Positions 44,848 to 54,462 of a stretch of DNA of 64,000 bases are shown piece by piece. The stretch comes from CAVWXT01 sp963759115 (GTDB taxonomy: Bacteria > Planctomycetota > Planctomycetia > Pirellulales > Thermoguttaceae): assembly GCA_963759115.1 (NCBI GenBank), contig CAVWXT010000005.1, positions 2,728,001-2,792,000 on the forward strand, given 5' to 3'. The notes under the pieces were generated by a model. It was not told where the DNA came from. It saw only the letters and a list, made by a program, of their open reading frames with translations, and made no database searches. The position numbers and the translations under genes were made by a program. The first letter of the stretch is position 1. The number at the start of each line of letters is the position of its first letter.

Positions 44848-45753
44848 CTAGGCCAGTGGTTCGAAAAACCGGCCGAACTGACGGTTGCGATAGTGAAGCA
44901 CGTCGTCGACCAGACGGATCAGCTTTTCGGTGACAGGTCCGGGCGCCGTGAGATCGCGGCCTTCAAATCGGTCGATCGGCCACACCTTGATCACGCTATT
45001 GGAGGCGAAAATCTCGTCGGCCGCAAGGATGTCGTCCGCCTTCAAGGCCGTTTCCTCGACCGGGATGCCGATGGAGGGCGCCATTTCGAGAATCGACATC
45101 CGGCTGATGCTCGACAGGATGCGGCCCAGCGGCGGCGTCTTCAGAACCCCGTCCTTTACCAGAAACACGGATTCCGTGGAGCCTTCGGCCAGGAAGCCGT
45201 CCGTGCCCAGCATGAATCCCAAATCGTATCCCCGATCGCGGGCGTCTTTGCGGGCCAGATAGGAATTGAGGTAATTCGCGCAGGCCTTGGCTTCAACCTG
45301 GGCGGTTTCCGGGTGGATCTTGCGCCACTTCGAGAGACAGGCCGATATGGGCGTCGTGTCGTCGAGGTGCAACTCCTCGCAATCGGCTATGGCAAAAATG
45401 GCCACGTCCAGCTTCGAGTTGAGCACCAGGTGAATCACGGCCTCCTCGCTCCAATAGGCCATGATCTTGATGAGTCCCCGCCCCAGGCGATTGGCCTTGA
45501 CCGTCTGCGCCACGCCCGCGGCGATCTGGGCACGGCTCCAGGCCATCTCCATGCCGAGGAGTTCGGCGCTTTGCTGCAAGCGTTTCAGGTGTTCCTCCAT
45601 GCGAAACGCCACGGGGCCGTCGGGACCTTGGTGAACGCCGAAGGCGTCAAAGATCGCCGAAGCTCGCGAAAAACCGTGCGACAGCAAAGGCACGGTCGCC
45701 TTGCTCCACGGGACCAATTCGCCGTTCAACCAGACCATGCGATCATCGGTCAT
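44848..45753 (-). CDS. class IV PLP aminotransferase (branched-chain aminotransferase-like)
   Basis: 301 aa. Fold type IV features: VWLNGELVPWSKATVPLLSH (first strands), the PLP Schiff-base Lys, likely K156 in AQVEAKACANYLNSYLARKD, and the PLP pyridine-contact Glu in DGFLAEGSTESVFLV (190-194). GRGLIKIMAYW is the strand with the phosphate/carboxylate-side Arg. Could be IlvE, a D-amino acid aminotransferase or ADC lyase; the overall pattern and AEGSTESVF favour a branched-chain aminotransferase. GGAAGGTG precedes the ATG at 45753. It lies upstream of the permease gene in the same orientation. Confidence 0.88.
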   Translation of the reverse strand: MTDDRMVWLNGELVPWSKATVPLLSHGFSRASAIFDAFGVHQGPDGPVAFRMEEHLKRLQQSAELLGMEMAWSRAQIAAGVAQTVKANRLGRGLIKIMAYWSEEAVIHLVLNSKLDVAIFAIADCEELHLDDTTPISACLSKWRKIHPETAQVEAKACANYLNSYLARKDARDRGYDLGFMLGTDGFLAEGSTESVFLVKDGVLKTPPLGRILSSISRMSILEMAPSIGIPVEETALKADDILAADEIFASNSVIKVWPIDRFEGRDLTAPGPVTEKLIRLVDDVLHYRNRQFGRFFEPLA

Positions 45754-45986
45754 TTTTCACCTTCCGCAACGGAGACGGTGCCTGCGTGGGACAAATCGGA
45801 CCGGAGGTTCCCGGCTCACCTTGGGCCGGAGAATGGCCGCGCCATATCTCCCCCATTGTGACGGTTCCGCAGCCCTTTCGCAACATGGCCCCGCACGCCA
45901 TTGTCCCGGCAGTTGCCACGAAGCATGGTTGGCGCAGGCAACGGGCGGCGAAGCTATCGTACCGGCCCGGATCGGCCTCGGCCAAT

Positions 45987-46089
45987 CAGTTCTTCACCGT
46001 GGGAGGCGACTCCAGTCGCCGACTGCCCGAAGACAGCCGCAAATCGGCGACTGGAGTCACCTCCCACAAGTTATATTTCGGAAGAACTG
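45987..46089. repeat. MITE-like hairpin element, about 103 bp
   Basis: Outer inverted repeats CAGTTCTTC (45987-45995) and GAAGAACTG (46081-46089) enclose a 24-base arm (GGGAGGCGACTCCAGTCGCC as core, 45999-46022) and its reverse complement at 46044-46067 with one mismatch. A 15-base direct repeat CGGATCGGCCTCGGCC-type flanks it (about 45968 and 46100). It is non-coding, and lies between ilvE-like and tRNA-His. Confidence 0.6.
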
Positions 46090-46117
46090 GTCGGCCCTGC
46101 GGATCGGCCTCGGCCGA

Positions 46118-46146
46118 TTGACGGCCGACGACGCCCGTGTCATACT
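46118..46146 (+). promoter_or_regulatory. probable promoter of tRNA-His
   Basis: TTGACG at 46118-46123 and CATACT at 46141-46146, with 17 bases between. The predicted start is about 75 bases upstream of the mature tRNA. The -35 box matches consensus in five of six positions and the -10 in four. Confidence 0.4.
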
Positions 46147-46227
46147 AAATCGTGCTTGCCAGCAGGGGACGAGCGGCCGAATCCGGCGCGTTCGGGAGGG
46201 CCGTACGTGCTACTTGGCAACAACTTG

Positions 46228-46301
46228 GTGGCTGTAGCTCAGTTGGTTAGAGTGCCAGATTGTGGATCTGGATGTCGTGGGTTCAAGTCCCATCAGCCAC
46301 C
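46228..46301 (+). tRNA. tRNA-His (GTG)
   Basis: Full cloverleaf: acceptor GTGGCTG/CAGCCAC, D arm AGCTCAGTTGGTTAGAGT, anticodon stem CCAGA/TCTGG with loop TTGTGGA (anticodon GTG), and T arm with GTGGGTTCAAGTCCCAT. A G at 46227 gives the histidine-specific extra 5' base facing C at 46301. The bases after the discriminator are CACCA, so the 3' CCA is not encoded in register. Confidence 0.97.
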
Positions 46302-46308
46302 CACCATA

Positions 46309-46348
46309 AAGCCTTTCGCAGCAATAAGTTGCGAAAGGCTTCTTTAAT
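46309..46348 (+). terminator. intrinsic terminator of tRNA-His
   Basis: AAGCCTTTCGCA (46309-46320) pairs with TGCGAAAGGCTT (46330-46341), nine-base loop, followed by CTTTAATT. Confidence 0.8.
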
Positions 46349-46479
46349 TGAAATTCGGATACGATTTTATAAGAGTTGATGATCGGATACGAAAAGGAGG
46401 ACCGAAGCAATCGTATCCGCCCGAGCCCCGGCAGTGCTGCCCCCACCTCCGCCTTTCGACGTTTTCACTCCATCCGGCC

Positions 46480-47670
46480 GAACTTCGGTCAAGTCCTCCC
46501 AAACGGTCAAGCCGTAGACGGCGATCTCGCCCAGACTCCCGCGGACAGAGCTCCCCAACCGCTCGCCGGGCCGTGCTTCTCCGCCGTCCTCCGTCCGGAC
46601 TCGCAATCCGAGCCACCGGGCGGCTGCCGTTTCGACCGAGTCTCTTCCTCGCCACTGGGCAACCGACATGGTCTCCTCAGGAGTCCCTTCGCCATCGTCC
46701 CCAGGACTCGGCAAGCCGAGACCGCCGGGCAGTGCTTCTTCGGAATCCACTTCCATCGTGCCTTTCTCCGTCTTGGAGTCTCTCGGTTCGCCGTCAGGAG
46801 CGCCGACATGGTCCCGCCCACAGTCCCTTGCCGTCCTCGTCCCCTTATGCCCGAGCGACGAGCGCCCAGCCGCCGTCTCCCAGCTGCTCGACATCGGTGG
46901 TACAGACCCAGCCCAGATGCCCGTCCTCCCACTGGACTCGGAACATGTATCCGTAGCAGTCTTCGATGTCGCATTCCCGCTCTTCGTCGGTCACTCGCCC
47001 GATATGCGCTCGGTCACGGGAGCGGATCGGGGTTCCCGGCACGAAGGCTGCCCGCCATGCCTCGTTTCGTCGGACGAGATCCGTGAAGTATCTCTTCAGG
47101 AAATCACTGGTAGTGCCGGGTAGCAGTTCCTTGATCTTTGTAAACTTCTTGACATTCATCGCTCGATCTCCTTTTCCCGCCCCGTCGCCGGTCGGCGGCG
47201 GTCGTGTGATGCCTTCGTCCTACCAGATATGCTCCGAAAATTTCAAGCGGATTTCGCGACTCACCTGTAAGCGACCATCGGCGGCCGTTTCGAGGGTTCG
47301 GCGCGGCGTGAAGCCCGCCGACCCGCCGCAGCCGACGCTTCGGAGTCCCCTTCGAACCGTCAAGCAGCCGACCGCTATCTCGGCTTGCGAACCCCTTGGA
47401 CGGCACTCCCCAGGACTCGGCAAGCCAAGACCGCCGGGCAGACTTGGAGTCCCTCCGAACCGTCGAGAAGCAGACGGCGATCTCGCGCAGAGTCCCTCCG
47501 GACGGCACTCCGCCCCGTCCTCCGCCGTCGTCCGTCAGGACTCCGCAAACTGAGACCGCCGGGCAGCCTCGGGGTCGCTGTTCGCCTTGAAGAACGGCGA
47601 CGTGGTGCCTGAGGAGTCCCTTGTGACGGCACCCAGCGCCAGGTTTCTCGGTTCGAGATTTCGGGATTAC
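46480..47670. repeat. family of imperfect dispersed repeats around a small gene
   Basis: Two building blocks recur. Block A, GTCAAGCCGTAGACGGCGAT and variants, occurs at about 46497-46543, 47353-47390 and 47456-47500. Block B, AGGACTCGGCAAGCCGAGAC followed by CGCCGGGCAG, occurs at about 46597-46623 (diverged), 46703-46732, 47412-47441 and 47537-47566. Copies differ by 10-30 percent. Frames through the repeats give similar peptides (LPGGLxLxSP..., SLREIAVYxLTV), but there is no ribosome binding site and no sensible protein, so the similarity looks like DNA-level repetition. The gene at 46845-47159 sits between copies. Confidence 0.55.
46845..47159 (-). CDS. small SH3-like hypothetical protein, 104 aa
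   Basis: ATG at 47159 preceded by AAAAGGAGAT (a strong ribosome binding site, eight bases away). The N-terminal helix NVKKFTKIKELLPGTTSDFL and KRYFTDLVRRNEAWRAA is followed by a beta-barrel-like segment: GTPIRSRDRAHIGRVTDE ... YGYMFRVQWEDGHLGWVCTTDVEQL, the GRV...VQW(E)DG...GW pattern of small SH3-like 'position/strength' barrels. Family not recognised with certainty. It is the only convincing gene in the repeat-rich region and is surrounded by repeats on both sides. Confidence 0.6.
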   Translation of the reverse strand: MNVKKFTKIKELLPGTTSDFLKRYFTDLVRRNEAWRAAFVPGTPIRSRDRAHIGRVTDEERECDIEDCYGYMFRVQWEDGHLGWVCTTDVEQLGDGGWALVARA

Positions 47671-47912
47671 GGGAAGGGAACATCCCCCGTAGCCCGCTCT
47701 TGCGGTCATCCGTGTCCGGAAAGACTGTAACTGGGCTGTTAATGTTGCTGTCATTGTCCGCCTTGCTGCAATGATCCTCTATTGGTGGGCACCGTAGCCT
47801 ATTTCTCTGGTCGCGGCTGGTGCTCTGATTGTGTCCATCGCAGGCCAACTCACAGGCTGGTAGTAAGCCACCGCATCCCCTATAATGGCGGCGTCATGCA
47901 GGTTCCCAAGCC
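47160..47912. other. 750-base stretch: repeat copies and upstream region of the restriction enzyme
   Basis: Besides the repeat copies to about 47670, the last 240 bases have no repeats. A perfect TATAAT lies at 47881-47886, 26 bases before the ATG of the restriction-modification gene, with no clear -35 box. Confidence 0.45.
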
Positions 47913-50900
47913 ATGCCCATCGAAGTCAAACCGTTATTCCGCCCTGATGTCCTCCGCTCGCACCTTGCCGCCTTCGAGTTGCCGGTCCATGTTGATGAAT
48001 TGCGTCCCAAGCTGAAACACTGGGCTGATCTGCTGGCGCCGGGCAAGGCCAACACGTTCAAGGAACAGGAAATTCTCCCGGACTTCCTGACCGACTTCTT
48101 TTGCGAGCTACTCGGCTATACCCGTCCGGCGGACGGTGGCCCACGCTACACTCTTTCCCGCGAGAAGTACGTCGAAGTGGAGGGCGAGTTTGCCGACGCC
48201 GTTCTGGGCGAGTTCGGCACCGGAACCGACAAGTTCATCGTCGCCCTGGAAGGCAAGGGGCCGAAAGACCCATTGGACCGACCCTTTGCAGGCCGACGGA
48301 TGTCGGCCGTCGATCAGGGCTACCGCTACGCCATTAACTTGCCTTGCGACTGGATCGTCGTTACGTCGATCCGGCAAACGCGGCTTTACTACAAGGGAGC
48401 CGACCAGCAAACCTATGAGCGATTCGATACGGAGCAACTTGCCGGGAATGACGCAAGTGACGCACACTTGAGGCGGTTCGTTTTCCTGCTGGGCGCGGCG
48501 CGGGTGGTCCCCGAGACGGGCCGGTGCCACTTCCATGAGTTGCGGGCCGAATCCGAGAAGGTCGGCAAGCAACTGACCAAGGAATTCTACCTGCGCTATG
48601 CCGACATGCGGCAAGACGCCTTTCAGCGCCTCTGCCGGGACAACCCCGACGTGTCCAGGCATGACGTGCTGAGCTGCGCCCAGAAGCTGCTGGATCGTGT
48701 ACTGTTCTCTGCCTTCTGCGAGGATCGCGGTTTGCTCCCCACGGAGACGCTTCGCAAGGCGTATGAACACCGCGATCCGTATCACCCGCGCCCGATCTGG
48801 GACAATTTCCGTGGGCTGTTTCAGGCAGTCAACCGTGGCAACGCGGCCCTGGGCATCCACGCCTACAACGGCGGGCTGTTTGCCGACGATCCAATCCTGG
48901 ACCGCCTGAAAGTGTCGGATGAGGTCTGTGCCTACTTTCGGGATTTGGGCGACTACGACTATCGGCCGGCGCACCAGGCAGCCGCCTACGCCCCGACGGC
49001 GGGCAACAGTAGCCTAATCGACGTTGACATTCTGGGACAGATTTTCGAGCAGTCGATCACTGACCTGGAGAAGTTGCGCAACGAGTTGGAAGGGCTGGTC
49101 GAGCCTGTTAGCACCGAGAACCACAAGAGCCGGCGCAAGAAGGAAGGGGCGTTCTACACCCCGGCGTTTATCACCCGCTGTATCATCGAACAGGCGTTAG
49201 GCGGGGTACTTCGGGACCGATTCGAGCGACTCCGACAATCCCACGAAGAGGCTGCCAAGGGTGCGGCACGAGCCGCCCTTACCGATCCATCCGTCTACAA
49301 TTTGGACAGATTGAAGAAGCCTGAACGGGCCGCCTTGGTTCGATTTTGGGAGGCGTGGCAGGACGAATTGCAGCACATTCGGCTGCTGGACCCGGCTTGC
49401 GGCAGCGGTGCTTTTCTCATTGAAGCATTCGATCAGTTGCACGCCGCCTATCAGGAGTCAAATGATCGCCTGGAAGAATTGCGTGGGCATCGCACCCTGT
49501 TTGACCTCGACAAGCGGATTCTGGAGAATAACCTCTACGGCGTTGACCTCAACGAAGAAGCCATCGAAATCTGCCGGCTCAGCCTTTGGATCAAGACCGC
49601 CGAGCGCGGGAAGATGCTGACCAGCCTCGATCACACGATTCGGGTGGGCAACAGCATTGTTGCCGACCCGGCCGTCCATCCGCGAGCGTTCGATTGGCAG
49701 GCGGCGTTTCCCGAAGTCTTCGCCACGGGTGGGTTTGATGTGGTGGTCGCCAACCCGCCTTACGTCCGGCAGGAATGGCTTTCCGCGATCAAGCCGTATC
49801 TGGAATCCACCTACCGCACCTATCACGGCATGGCCGATCTCTACGTCTACTTCTACGAACTCGGCCTCCGGTTGCTCAAGCCCGGCGGGCTTCTGTCCTA
49901 CGTCGTCACGAACAAGTGGATGAAGGCCGGCTACGCGGAGCCATTGCGAAGGCTCTTTCAAGACGATGCGTGGATTCAGTCGGTGGTGGACTTCGGGCAC
50001 GCCAAGCAGATATTCGAGGAGGCAGACGTATTTCCTTCGATCATCGTTGCCCGTCGCCCGACCGATGCCCCCAAGCCCAGCACCGCCCGGCTTTGCACGA
50101 TCCCCCGCGAGCAACTCCGCATCGACGATCTCAGCCGGCAGATCGAGCAAGAAGGCGTGGAACTGCCGCTATCGCAGCTCGGGACCGACGCTTGGCAGCT
50201 TGAACCCGGAGATGTGAATGATCTTCTGGCGGAGATTCGAGGGAAAGGTGTACCGCTTGCCGAGTTTGCCGGCGTGAAGCCCTGCCGGGGGATTCTAACG
50301 GGATACAATGAAGCCTTCCTGATCGACACGGAAACGCGCAACGGACTTGTTGCAGGCGACCCGACCTGCGCAGAAGTCATAAGGCCGTATGTTCGCGGAC
50401 AAGATGTTGACAGGTGGGCCTCTGATTGGGCAGGGCTATGGATGATCGCCCTAAAATCCAGCGGCGATTACTCATGGCCGTGGTCAGACGCCAGCGGCAA
50501 AGCCGAATCCATCTTTCAGATGACCTATCCGAGCATCTACGCTCGATTCAAGCCGATGGAGCACGCGCTGCGCAAGCGGCAAGACAAGGGCCGACATTGG
50601 TGGGAATTGCGGTCGTGTGCATACTGGAATGAGTTTGCGAGGTCGAAGATCGTCTATCAGGAAATCCAGTTTCACCCCTGCTATGCCTTCGATTCGGTTG
50701 GGCTGTACGGCAACAACAAGACCTTCTTCATCGCCTCTTCGGATCCATACCTGTTGGCCGTTCTCAACTCTCCGCTCATGTGGTGGCACAACTGGCGATA
50801 CCTGCCCCACATGAAAGACGAAGCTCTTTCGCCCGTGGGATTCCTCATGGAGTCCCTGCCCGTCGCGCGTCCGAGCGATTCGATCCGAAGCAAGGTAGAA

Positions 50901-51286
50901 ACGGCTGTCAAACGGGTTGTTGACATCACCCGCCAGCAACGCGAGACGCGGCGGCCCTGCTCGACTGGCTCCACGTGGAATACGAGATTGCCAAGCCGAG
51001 CACGAAGCTGCAATCGCCCACCGACCTGGACTGTGACACGTTCGTTGCGGAAGTCAGAAAGGTTCGCGGGAAGAAAAAGCCGCTATCGGCCGCCGGACTG
51101 GCGAACCTCCGGGACGAATACGCCCGATCCATCGACCCCGCCCGCACCGTTGCCACCGAAGCCCTGGCTCTGGAAAACGCGATCAGCAACCTTATCAGCG
51201 AAGCCTACGGGCTGACACCCGAAGAAGTCGCCCTAATGTGGCAAACCGCCCCACCACGGATGCCGATTGCCCCTCCAGCATCCTGA
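47913..51286 (+). CDS. Eco57I-type restriction-modification enzyme (type IIG), one frameshift near the 3' end
   Basis: About 1,120 aa once the frame is repaired. The N-terminal domain (1-180) looks like a PD-(D/E)xK nuclease: D95 in EFADAVLGEF and E113-G-K115 in KFIVALEGKGPKD. Then a helical linker, and an N6-adenine methylase with motif I LLDPACGSGAFLIEAF near 490-505, DLNEEAIEICRLSLW, and the catalytic NPPYV near 613 in FDVVVANPPYVRQEW. The rest is the TaqI/Eco57I-type target-recognition region (AGVKPCRGILTGYNEAF, then RGQDVDRW). Near 50945 the frame shifts; the other frame continues DAAALLDWLHVEYEIAKPST to VALMWQTAPP and the stop at 51286. No separate specificity, PglZ or helicase gene is adjacent, so BREX or DISARM is not indicated. 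Confidence 0.87.
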
Positions 51287-51543
51287 TCCCTGGCACATCG
51301 TTTCAAGTGCCCGAACCCCCGAGCGTGTCTCCTCCATGCCCTTCACGTCGATGAGGATGTCGCCCCGTGTTCAGATTCCGAACACGAACCCGCTGAGCCG
51401 CCGGTTCGCAACACATCCCTCGCCATTTCTCACTTTCTCGTGCAGGCGCCACTCGCCCATTGCCGTTTGGCTTCGGCAAAGGGTGTCTCGGACGCGGACG
51501 AGATCCCGGCGGTCTGATTGCAGCCCAATAGGTCACGCCGCCC

Positions 51544-52150
51544 TTGGCCGGTCAACCGCCGATCGCACCCTTGGCTGGAGCGGATCGAGAAGGGGTGACC
51601 AGCTTGCGGACGGTGGAGGACGCCCGGCAGATCCTGGCGGCGTGCCGTGCCGGTGCAAAATGCGTGTGCATCGGCGGCGGGTTGCTGGGCTTGGAAACGG
51701 CGGGTGGCCTGGTCCGGCAAGGGGCCGATGTGACGCTCCTGGAAGGCCACGGCTGGCTCTTGCCACGACAGTTGAACCAGCGGGCTGGAGAAATCCTCAA
51801 CCATTACGTTGTCGCCACCGGCATCAAGCTGTGAACCAAGTCGATCACGCGGGAGATCGTCGGCGGGGCACCCGCTTGCGGGTCGCGGGTCCGGGGCGTT
51901 CTGCTGGAAGATGGCAGCATCGTTCCGGCCGAACTGGTGGTGGTATCTGTTGGGGTGGCGGTTGCGCTGCCATCCCCTCATATCTCTTGGGGCGGCAGTA
52001 CAACCGCCGCCCCAACTTGACGGCATCGGGAGGACGTTGGGGCAACCGCCGTCGCACGCCGGCGGTTCGCATTTCGGGTCCGAATTTGTTGACGCTCAGG
52101 CGATTGTCGGTCAGAATGCGAATGTGGAAAACGTCGCACGCCAATACCGG
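51544..52150 (+). pseudogene. FAD/NAD(P)-dependent oxidoreductase remnant
   Basis: A piece of a pyridine-nucleotide disulphide-type reductase (nitrite or rubredoxin reductase-like). GVTSLRTVEDARQILAACRA is followed by KCVCIGGGLLGLETAGGLVR (the GxGxxGxE dinucleotide-binding motif), QGADVTLLEGHGWLLPRQLN and NHYVVATGIKL. A TGA at 51832-51834 stops it. Beyond that the same frame still reads TREIVGGAP ... RVRGVLLEDGSIVPAELVVV, SVGV before it dissolves near 52010. Both ends are missing, so this is a decayed remnant, not a functional gene. Confidence 0.75.
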
Positions 52151-52162
52151 CAACACCCACCC

Positions 52163-53261
52163 GTGCCGGCGACTGAACGCCTCCTCTCTGTCGATGCCCT
52201 CCGCGGCTTCGACATGATATGGATCATTGGTGGCGACGGCGTTGCCGCCGCAGGCATTCGATTTTTCGACCCGGCGATTCAACGGGCGCTTTTGCCACAG
52301 TTGCAGCACTGCCAGTGGGAAGGTTTTGTTTTTCATGACCTGATTTACCCCGTCTTCCTGTTCTTGATCGGAATGTCATCAGTGTTTTCGTTGAGCAAGA
52401 CCTTGGCGCAGAGGGGAAACTGGCGGCCCACCGACGGGTTCTGTTGAGATCGCTGGCGTTGTTTCTCTGGGGTTTCGTTTTCTACGGCGGCTTTTCCCAC
52501 CATTGGCCCGATATCCGGCTGATGGGAGTCTTGCAGCGGATCGCTCTGTGCTATCTTTTCACCGGGATTGCATTTATCCACCTCCGGTCGCGCGGCATTG
52601 CTATTGTCGGCATCGCCCTGCTTGTCTCCAATTGGGCGTTGTTCTCCTTCGTGCCCGTGCCCGGCCAGACGGTGATCTCATTTGCCCAGGGCGACCCGAC
52701 GTGGGCCAGCTACGTGGACGCCCGGTTCCTGCCGGGTGAAAAGTCGGAGGGAGATTGGGATTGTCTCGGTTTGCTGAGCACATTGCCGACGGTCGCCATC
52801 TGCCTGCTGGGCGTGTTGGCCGCACAATTGTTGAAGAACCCCCGCGTATCCGAACGCTTCAAGCTTACGGCCTTGATTGGCGGGGGGCTGCTGTTCCTCG
52901 TCCTCGGATACGCCTGGAGCGTGAATTATCCGATTATCAAGAAAATCTGCACTTCGTCGTTCGTTCTCGTGGCCAGCGGCTACAGTTGCCTTCTGTTTGG
53001 ATTGTTCTATGGCATAATCGACGTATGGAAGATTCGGCGGTGGACGGCTCCACTGGTCTGGATTGGCACGAACGCGCTGGCACTTTACTTGGTGCGAAAC
53101 CTTGTTAACTTCGACCGACTGGCTCCCCGCCTGGCCGGCGGCGACATTCGCGCGGCGGTGGGCGAGCCCGCCGTGCGCTCTTGCTGGCGTTGGTGTCATT
53201 GGGTTTGATGCTCCTTCTGGCCCGCTTCCTTCACCGGCAGCGGATATTCTTGCGAGTCTGA
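52163..53261 (+). pseudogene. heparan-glucosaminide N-acetyltransferase-like membrane protein (DUF5009 type), first copy, broken
   Basis: Begins VPATERLLSVDALRGFDMIW with a GTG at about 52163. Family signatures: SVDALRGFDMIWI, CQWEGFVFHDLIYPVFLFLIG (conserved Trp-Glu-Gly...His-Asp), FSHHWPDIRLMGVLQRIALC. The frame shifts near 52415 (true continuation GKLAAHRRVLLRSLALFLWG) and again near 53180 (continuation LLLALVSLGLMLLLARFLHR, RIFLRV). It is about 60 percent similar by eye to the intact gene that follows, so the pair is a tandem duplication, with this copy frameshifted. Confidence 0.82.
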
Positions 53262-53295
53262 CGTCCGAGAAATTGTCCCCCCAGAGGTTCGATTC

Positions 53296-54450
53296 GTGAA
53301 GACCGTCGCCCCGGAGTCGCAGCAGCCATCCGCGTCGCCGCCGACGGTGCTGGCGTTACCCACCGAGCGACTGCTCTCGGTCGACGTACTGCGCGGTTTC
53401 GACATGTTCTGGATCATTAGCGGCGACAACGTGTTGGCCGCGGCGCTCAAGTTCTTCGGCCCGAATGTTGAACAAGCCCTGCTGCCGCAACTGCGACACT
53501 CGGCGTGGGAAGGGTTTGTTTTCCACGACCTGATATTTCCGCTCTTCCTGTTCGTGGTGGGGATGTCGGCCGTGTTCTCGGTCCGGAAAACCCTGGCCCG
53601 CGAAGGCACGGGAGCCACCTACTGGCGGATTCTGCGGCGGGTGGTTTTGCTGTTCGTGCTGGGCATTATCTTCAACGGCGGCTTTTCCCATCGCTGGCCG
53701 CATATCCGCCTGTTGGGCGTCTTGCAGCGGATTGCCCTCTGCTATTTGCTCACTGCTATTGCGGTGGTTCATTTGCGTTGGCGCGGGCTTGCCGTTACGC
53801 TGGTGGCCATCCTCGTAGGCTATTGGGCTTGGCTGTCGCTTGTCCCCTTGCCGGGCCAAGAGATGATATCCTTCGCCCCTGGCCAGAACTGGACCAACTA
53901 CATCGACGCGGCGGTTCTCCCCGGTGAAAAGGGGGCAGGGCATTGGGAAATCGTCGGCTTGCTGAGCACCCTGCCGGCCGCCTGCTCTTCTCTGTTGGGC
54001 GCTTTGGCGGCATACCTTGTGCTCAGTACGAGCCTTTCACAATGTGCCAAGGTTGGCTCTTTGATCGGCGGCGGCATCCTTTGCTTGGCCTTGGGATATG
54101 GCTGGGGGAGGCAGTTTCCGATCATCTTGCAGCTTTGGACTTCCTCGTACGTTTTGGTAGCCGGTGGTTACAGTCTCATTCTGTTAGCATTGTTCTACGC
54201 GATTATCGACGTCTGGAAAGCGCGGAGCTGGGCCGCCATGTTTCTCTGGATCGGCAGCAACGCCATCACGCTGTTTCTGCTGCACGGAATGATCGAGTTC
54301 TCCCGCCTGGCCAACCGCCTGGTCGGCGGCGATGTCCGCGACCTGTTGGGCGAGCCGGCCGGCCAACTGGTCTTGGCCATCGTCACACTGGGGCTGATTG
54401 TGGCCCTGGCCCGCTTCTTGTACAAACGGCAGATATTCCTTCGTGTTTAG
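53296..54450 (+). CDS. heparan-glucosaminide N-acetyltransferase-like membrane protein (DUF5009 type), intact copy
   Basis: 384 aa from a GTG at 53296 with AGAGG upstream. About ten membrane spans. Signatures: LLSVDVLRGFDMFWIISGDN, HSAWEGFVFHDLIFPLFLFV (conserved catalytic-site His and Asp of the family), GGFSHRWPHIRLLGVLQRIA, and the final ALARFLYKRQIFLRV. Members of this family are thought to pass an acetyl group across the membrane to a sugar; in bacteria the substrate is mostly unknown. It is followed by a DUF4838 gene 12 bases downstream, which may share its pathway. Confidence 0.85.
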   Translation: MKTVAPESQQPSASPPTVLALPTERLLSVDVLRGFDMFWIISGDNVLAAALKFFGPNVEQALLPQLRHSAWEGFVFHDLIFPLFLFVVGMSAVFSVRKTLAREGTGATYWRILRRVVLLFVLGIIFNGGFSHRWPHIRLLGVLQRIALCYLLTAIAVVHLRWRGLAVTLVAILVGYWAWLSLVPLPGQEMISFAPGQNWTNYIDAAVLPGEKGAGHWEIVGLLSTLPAACSSLLGALAAYLVLSTSLSQCAKVGSLIGGGILCLALGYGWGRQFPIILQLWTSSYVLVAGGYSLILLALFYAIIDVWKARSWAAMFLWIGSNAITLFLLHGMIEFSRLANRLVGGDVRDLLGEPAGQLVLAIVTLGLIVALARFLYKRQIFLRV

Positions 54451-54462
54451 AGAGTTGAAGTT

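Noticed and set aside
43327..45861. 844-aa plus-strand ORF
   Set aside because: Antisense to the permease and aminotransferase genes; very Gln/Gly/Arg/His-rich, as expected from reverse-complement high-GC coding.
46367..47754. Two minus-strand ORFs (175 and 216 aa) across the repeat region
   Set aside because: They run through DNA repeats in different frames and have no ribosome binding site; only the 104-aa gene between them is convincing.
47913..51286. BREX PglX or DISARM methylase
   Set aside because: No PglZ, BrxC, BrxL, DrmA or DrmB gene is nearby, and the protein has its own nuclease-like N-terminal domain.
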